Shown: positions 14,031 to 16,573 of the stretch, in pieces | Layout of the letters: each line of letters starts with the position of its first letter | How positions within the stretch are numbered: position 1 is the stretch's first letter | Assembly: GCA_020434085.1 (NCBI GenBank) | Contig: JAGRBM010000081.1 | Location: 1-16,573 of the forward strand | Length of the DNA: 16,573 bases | Origin: Chrysiogenia bacterium | Lineage (GTDB): Bacteria; JAGRBM01 | Direction: 5' to 3' | Made by a program: the position numbers and the translations under genes | The notes under the pieces: generated by a model | What the model was told of the DNA's origin: nothing | The model's input: the letters and a program-made list of their open reading frames with translations, nothing else | Databases searched by the model: none

Positions 14031-15029
14031 TTATAACAGCGTTACGTCACCGGCGATGATGCGCTCGGTCTGGCCGGAATCGGTCTCCAGCAGCAGGGCG
14101 CCGTCCTTGTCGAGGCCCCGGGCGATGCCCTCGCGTTTTTCGCCGCCGGGCGCCGAAACGCGCACACGCTTGCCACGGATGCCGGCGTATTCCTCCCAGC
14201 CCTTGCGGACCCATTCGAGGCCCTGGGCCTCGTAGTCGATGAGCGCCCGTTCGAGCTCGTCGATGAGGTGGGCGAGCAGCACTGCCCGGTGGGGCGGGGG
14301 CTCGGGCAGGGAGAGCTTGAGGCTCGTCGCGATCTCGGCGATCTCGGGCGGGAACTCGGTCCCGCTGACGTTGATGCCGATGCCCAGGATTACCCAGCGG
14401 GCGCGGTCGGCGTCCCCGGCCATCTCGGTGAGAATGCCGCAGCACTTCTTTTCGTGAATCAGGATGTCGTTGGGCCACTTGATCTGGGGGCGGACGCCGC
14501 AGACTTCCTCGAAGGTGCGGGCCAGCACGACCGCCGCGAGCAGGGTGAGTTGCGGGATGCGATGAATCTCCAGCTCGGGCCGCAGGATGATGGAGAAGTA
14601 GAGGCCCTCGCCGGGCTTGCTCACCCAGGTGCGTCCTAGCCGCCCGCGCCCGGCGGTCTGGGTCTCGGCAATGACCAGCGTGCCGTGGGGCGCGCCGGCC
14701 TCGGCCATTTTCGCGGCCTGCGTGCTGGTGGAGTCGGTCTCCTCGAAATAGTGGATCTCGGCGGGAAATTCCGGGCGGCCGTCGTCTTCGCCCAGGCAGC
14801 GCCAGATCTCCACCGGGTGGATCGTGTCGGGAATGAATTCGAGGCGGTATCCCTTGGAACTCTGGCTCTCGATGTCGTAGCCCAGCGAGCGCAGTTCGCT
14901 CACGTGGTTGGAGATCGCCGTGCGGGACCTGCCCAGCCGGTGGGCCAGATCGGCGCCGGAGACCCAGGCACCTTCGTTCTTGTCGAGCTCTTCGAGAATC
15001 TCAATTCGCGCTTTGAGTGCTTCGTCCAT
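14031..15029 (-). CDS. birA: Bifunctional biotin--[acetyl-CoA-carboxylase] ligase and biotin repressor (332 aa)
   Basis: BirA activates biotin with ATP and transfers it to the biotin carboxyl carrier protein; class II enzymes also repress biotin genes. An N-terminal winged helix-turn-helix (about residues 5-63; SGADLAHRLGRSRTAISNHV is the recognition portion) marks it as class II. The catalytic domain has TDSTSTQA (98-105) for biotin/ATP contact, the adenylate-loop motif GRGRLGR at 127-133, KWPNDIL at 184-190, and GIGIN at 216-220. The C-terminal SH3-like domain is present to the end (GKRVRV, EGIARGLDKDG, AGDVTLL). Length is typical of the E. coli type. I found no biotin operator (TTGTAAACC-type inverted repeat) in the window, so any repressed target lies elsewhere. 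Confidence 0.96.
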   Translation of the reverse strand: MDEALKARIEILEELDKNEGAWVSGADLAHRLGRSRTAISNHVSELRSLGYDIESQSSKGYRLEFIPDTIHPVEIWRCLGEDDGRPEFPAEIHYFEETDSTSTQAAKMAEAGAPHGTLVIAETQTAGRGRLGRTWVSKPGEGLYFSIILRPELEIHRIPQLTLLAAVVLARTFEEVCGVRPQIKWPNDILIHEKKCCGILTEMAGDADRARWVILGIGINVSGTEFPPEIAEIATSLKLSLPEPPPHRAVLLAHLIDELERALIDYEAQGLEWVRKGWEEYAGIRGKRVRVSAPGGEKREGIARGLDKDGALLLETDSGQTERIIAGDVTLL

Positions 15030-15062
15030 GCCTGTCTTGTAGCACGGGGCGGCCCCTGCTGG

Positions 15063-15078
15063 CCTGACGTAAATCAGG
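15063..15078. promoter_or_regulatory. Palindrome CCTGACGTAAATCAGG, possible regulator site
   Basis: A 5-bp perfect inverted repeat (CCTGA/TCAGG) is separated by six bases in the divergent birA/membrane-protein intergenic region. The TGA-N6-TCA core has the geometry of CRP/FNR-superfamily sites (TTGAT-N4-ATCAA), though the outer bases are C/G rather than T/A. Its function is inferred from shape and position only. Confidence 0.35.
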
Positions 15079-15139
15079 TGCTATGTTCGCGCCGCCTGCC
15101 GCCGTGGTCTCGTCCGGTGGCAAGGACGGAGCATTCCCC

Positions 15140-15565
15140 ATGGAAGAGCCGGAAACCCCAGAATCCGAAGCCCCGCAAAGCCAGACAGGCCGCCGTGACG
15201 CGGTCCTGCGCAAGCTCACTCTGATCATGCTTGTGCTGATCGCCTGCCTGTGGGCACTGGCGTGGTGGCTCAAGACGCAGAACGCCGCCTCGGTCGATCC
15301 GTGCATCCAGGTGAAGATCTGCGACCCCGAAGAGTTCAAGGCCGCCTGCGAGGGGGCCGGGCAGTATCCCGAGATCGAGAGCGCCGTGGCCGTGCTCGGC
15401 TACGTCATTGAAGAGCGCTGCCCGGAAAACTCCATGACCTGCGAGGTCGACCTGCTCGGCGGGCGCGGCCCGGTCGAGGACGGCTGCGTCGTTGTCTACG
15501 AGCGCGGCACCGGCCGCATTCTGGAAAGCCGCTGGCACCGACTCGCCGGTGACAAAATGGAATAG
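15140..15565 (+). CDS. Small single-pass membrane protein with six extracytoplasmic cysteines (141 aa)
   Basis: I do not recognise this protein. A charged cytoplasmic start (MEEPETPESE..., then GRRDAVLRK) precedes one hydrophobic helix (about residues 24-44, ending in LAWWLK). A periplasmic domain of about 95 residues follows. That domain has six cysteines (55, 61, 70, 94, 101, 116), an even number suggestive of disulfides, and ends in a beta-rich region (CEVDLLGGRG, GCVVVYERGTGRILESRW). ATG 15140 is preferred because GGAG lies about nine bases upstream; an in-frame ATG at 15083 would add 19 poorly convincing residues. The gene is divergent from birA, convergent with valS, and has its own terminator. 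Confidence 0.75.
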   Translation: MEEPETPESEAPQSQTGRRDAVLRKLTLIMLVLIACLWALAWWLKTQNAASVDPCIQVKICDPEEFKAACEGAGQYPEIESAVAVLGYVIEERCPENSMTCEVDLLGGRGPVEDGCVVVYERGTGRILESRWHRLAGDKME

Positions 15566-15588
15566 GCGCTTGCCGTTGGGTGGAAGCG

Positions 15589-15617
15589 AAAGGGCGACCC
15601 GAAGGGCCGCCCTTTTT
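15589..15617 (+). terminator. Intrinsic terminator after the small membrane-protein gene
   Basis: The stem AAAGGGCG (15589-15596) pairs with CGCCCTTT (15608-15615). A further CCC/GGG pairing lies inside after one mismatch, the loop is GAA, and five T residues follow at 15613-15617. It starts 24 bases past the stop codon. Confidence 0.85.
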
Positions 15618-15637
15618 GTGTTGCGCAGACTGGTTGC

Positions 15638-15680
15638 ACCCCCTCAGCCCGGCGCGTTGCACCGAGCGGGGGGGAGGGAG
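15638..15680. repeat. Degenerate single arm of the palindromic element, abutting the valS stop
   Basis: The stretch starts with ACCCCCTCAG, the same inner edge as the right arms at 5488 and 6133. It continues with an inner imperfect stem (CGGCGC/GCACCG, one mismatch) and a G-rich run ending at the base before the valS stop codon (complement of 15681-15683). The outer GCTCCCCC hairpin and the partner arm are missing. It is probably a decayed or partial copy. Confidence 0.55.
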
Positions 15681-16573
15681 TTACTTCATACCCTCCAGCG
15701 TCTTCCATGCGGCGTCAAGCCTGGCCCGCTCTTCCTTGAGCCCTTCGAGGATGCCTTCCTGCTTTTCGACTTCCTCTTCGGGGGCGCGGGCGCGGAAGTT
15801 CTCGTTGGAGAGCTTGCCTTCGAGCCGGCCGATTTCCTTCTCGTTCTTGGTGCGGGCCTTGCCAACGCGCGCGCGCTCGGCCTCAACGTCGATGCCATCG
15901 GGGAAGGTGATGAAGAACTCGAAGGGCTCGGCCACGGCCGCCGCGCTGGCGGGGCGGGACTCGGCGGCGCTGATGGTCGAGACCTTCGCCAGTCGCACGA
16001 AGTGTTCGGAGTAGGGCGAGAGCTTCTCGCTGACCGCATCATTCCAGTGCAGCTCCACGTGGCTGGAGGGCTTTACGCCGAGCTCGCCGCGCACGCTGCG
16101 CACGGCGGCGATGGCATCGACGACCTTGTCGAATGCCTCGGCCTCGTGGGGGAAACTCGGAACGTCCTGCGCGCTCGGCCAGCTCTGGCGCATGAGGTAA
16201 CCCTCGGCCGCGCCGAGCTTCTGGGCGATTTCTTCGGTGACGAAGGGGACCATGGGGTGGAGCATGCGCAGCATGTTCTGCAGCACGAAGCTCAGCACCG
16301 CGCGGGCATGATCGCGGCGTTCCTCGCCGTGCTCCCCATTCAGATCCGGTTTGGCGAGCTCCAGATACCAGTCGCAGAAAATCTGCCAGGTGAACTGATA
16401 GAGCGTGCTGGCCGCGCGGTCGAACTCGTAGGAATCCAGCGCATTGGTGGTCTCGCCGATGGCCTTTTCGAGCCGGAAGAGAATCCACTTCTCGACTGTG
16501 CTGAGTTTGTCCGATGGCGGCAGCGCCGTGGGCGTTTCGTCGCCCAGGTTCATCATTGCAAAGCGCGAGGCAT
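15681..16573 (-). CDS. valS: Valyl-tRNA synthetase, C-terminal part (partial, about 297 residues)
   Basis: ValRS charges tRNA-Val in the cytoplasm. The gene enters from the right edge; the visible reading begins ASRFAMMNLGD, matching the A-S-R-F-x-x-MN sequence that closes the catalytic domain of ValRS. The anticodon-binding helical domain follows (EKWILFRLEKAIGETTNAL, TLYQFTWQIFCDWYLELAKP, then MLHPMVPFVTEEI). The C-terminal antiparallel coiled-coil arm characteristic of ValRS comes last (DVEAERARVGKARTKNEKEIGRLEGKLSNENF, APEEEVEKQ), ending in EGMK. The catalytic HIGH and KMSKS motifs lie outside the window. An internal ATG at 16556 is not the start. The stop codon touches a degenerate palindromic-element arm. 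Confidence 0.96.
   Translation of the reverse strand, partial: ASRFAMMNLGDETPTALPPSDKLSTVEKWILFRLEKAIGETTNALDSYEFDRAASTLYQFTWQIFCDWYLELAKPDLNGEHGEERRDHARAVLSFVLQNMLRMLHPMVPFVTEEIAQKLGAAEGYLMRQSWPSAQDVPSFPHEAEAFDKVVDAIAAVRSVRGELGVKPSSHVELHWNDAVSEKLSPYSEHFVRLAKVSTISAAESRPASAAAVAEPFEFFITFPDGIDVEAERARVGKARTKNEKEIGRLEGKLSNENFRARAPEEEVEKQEGILEGLKEERARLDAAWKTLEGMK

Noticed and set aside
13107-14036. 309-residue plus-strand frame
   Set aside because: It is antisense to coaX, whose motifs are all intact.
15030-15082. Biotin operator at the birA promoter
   Set aside because: A TTGTAG occurs near 15037, but no inverted partner at the expected spacing is present.

Overview
This is a 16.6 kb GC-rich, gene-dense chromosomal window. 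The gene content suggests a Gram-negative bacterium of the deltaproteobacterial kind (Myxococcota/Desulfobacterota in the broad sense). The reasons are an MglA-family Ras-like GTPase beside a helical-repeat protein of a type I associate with that group, a double-SPOR cell-envelope protein, a type III pantothenate kinase next to a bifunctional BirA, and an MMPL/RND exporter. This placement is inference from gene content; no rRNA or species marker is present.

Layout, left to right. (a) 1-1727, minus: N-terminal 575 codons of an MMPL/RND-type membrane exporter running off the left edge. Divergent from it, 1999-3591 and 3588-5231 (plus) are two tandem, translationally coupled, full-length paralogs of an exported protein family I do not recognise. 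They end in a strong intrinsic terminator at 5245-5276. (b) 5288-6249: a repeat-rich island with six 10-bp direct repeats (consensus YGGGTCATCT), then a ~140-bp palindromic element, a short hypothetical gene, and a second copy of the element read in frame as the 3' end of that gene. (c) 6373-8807: ndh (type II NADH dehydrogenase) converging on a universal stress protein, with a YaeQ-like gene divergent from the latter. (d) 8804-12915, minus: a probable four-gene operon, in transcription order a SPOR-domain membrane protein, a helical-repeat protein with an acidic linker, an MglA-like GTPase with a long acidic tail, and a small two-helix membrane protein overlapping it by ATGA. A good sigma-70-like promoter precedes the set at 13070-13099. 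(e) 13128-16573: coaX and birA (minus), a small cysteine-containing single-pass membrane protein (plus) with its own terminator, a degenerate single arm of the palindromic element touching the valS stop codon, and the C-terminal part of valS (minus), which enters from the right edge.

How the genes may work together. Region (d) is the best candidate for an undescribed system. It combines a septal/peptidoglycan-binding-type SPOR anchor, a helical-repeat scaffold, a Ras-like switch GTPase and a membrane protein, with no MglB beside it. I infer a GTPase-controlled envelope or polarity module. Region (a) may be an envelope export unit: an RND pump plus two exported paralogs that each keep a single conserved cysteine. 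Region (b) shows a palindromic repeat family whose inner hairpins differ in sequence between arms yet stay base-paired, and one copy appears to have been captured into a reading frame. Regions (c) and (e) hold housekeeping genes for respiration, stress response, CoA and biotin metabolism and tRNA charging.
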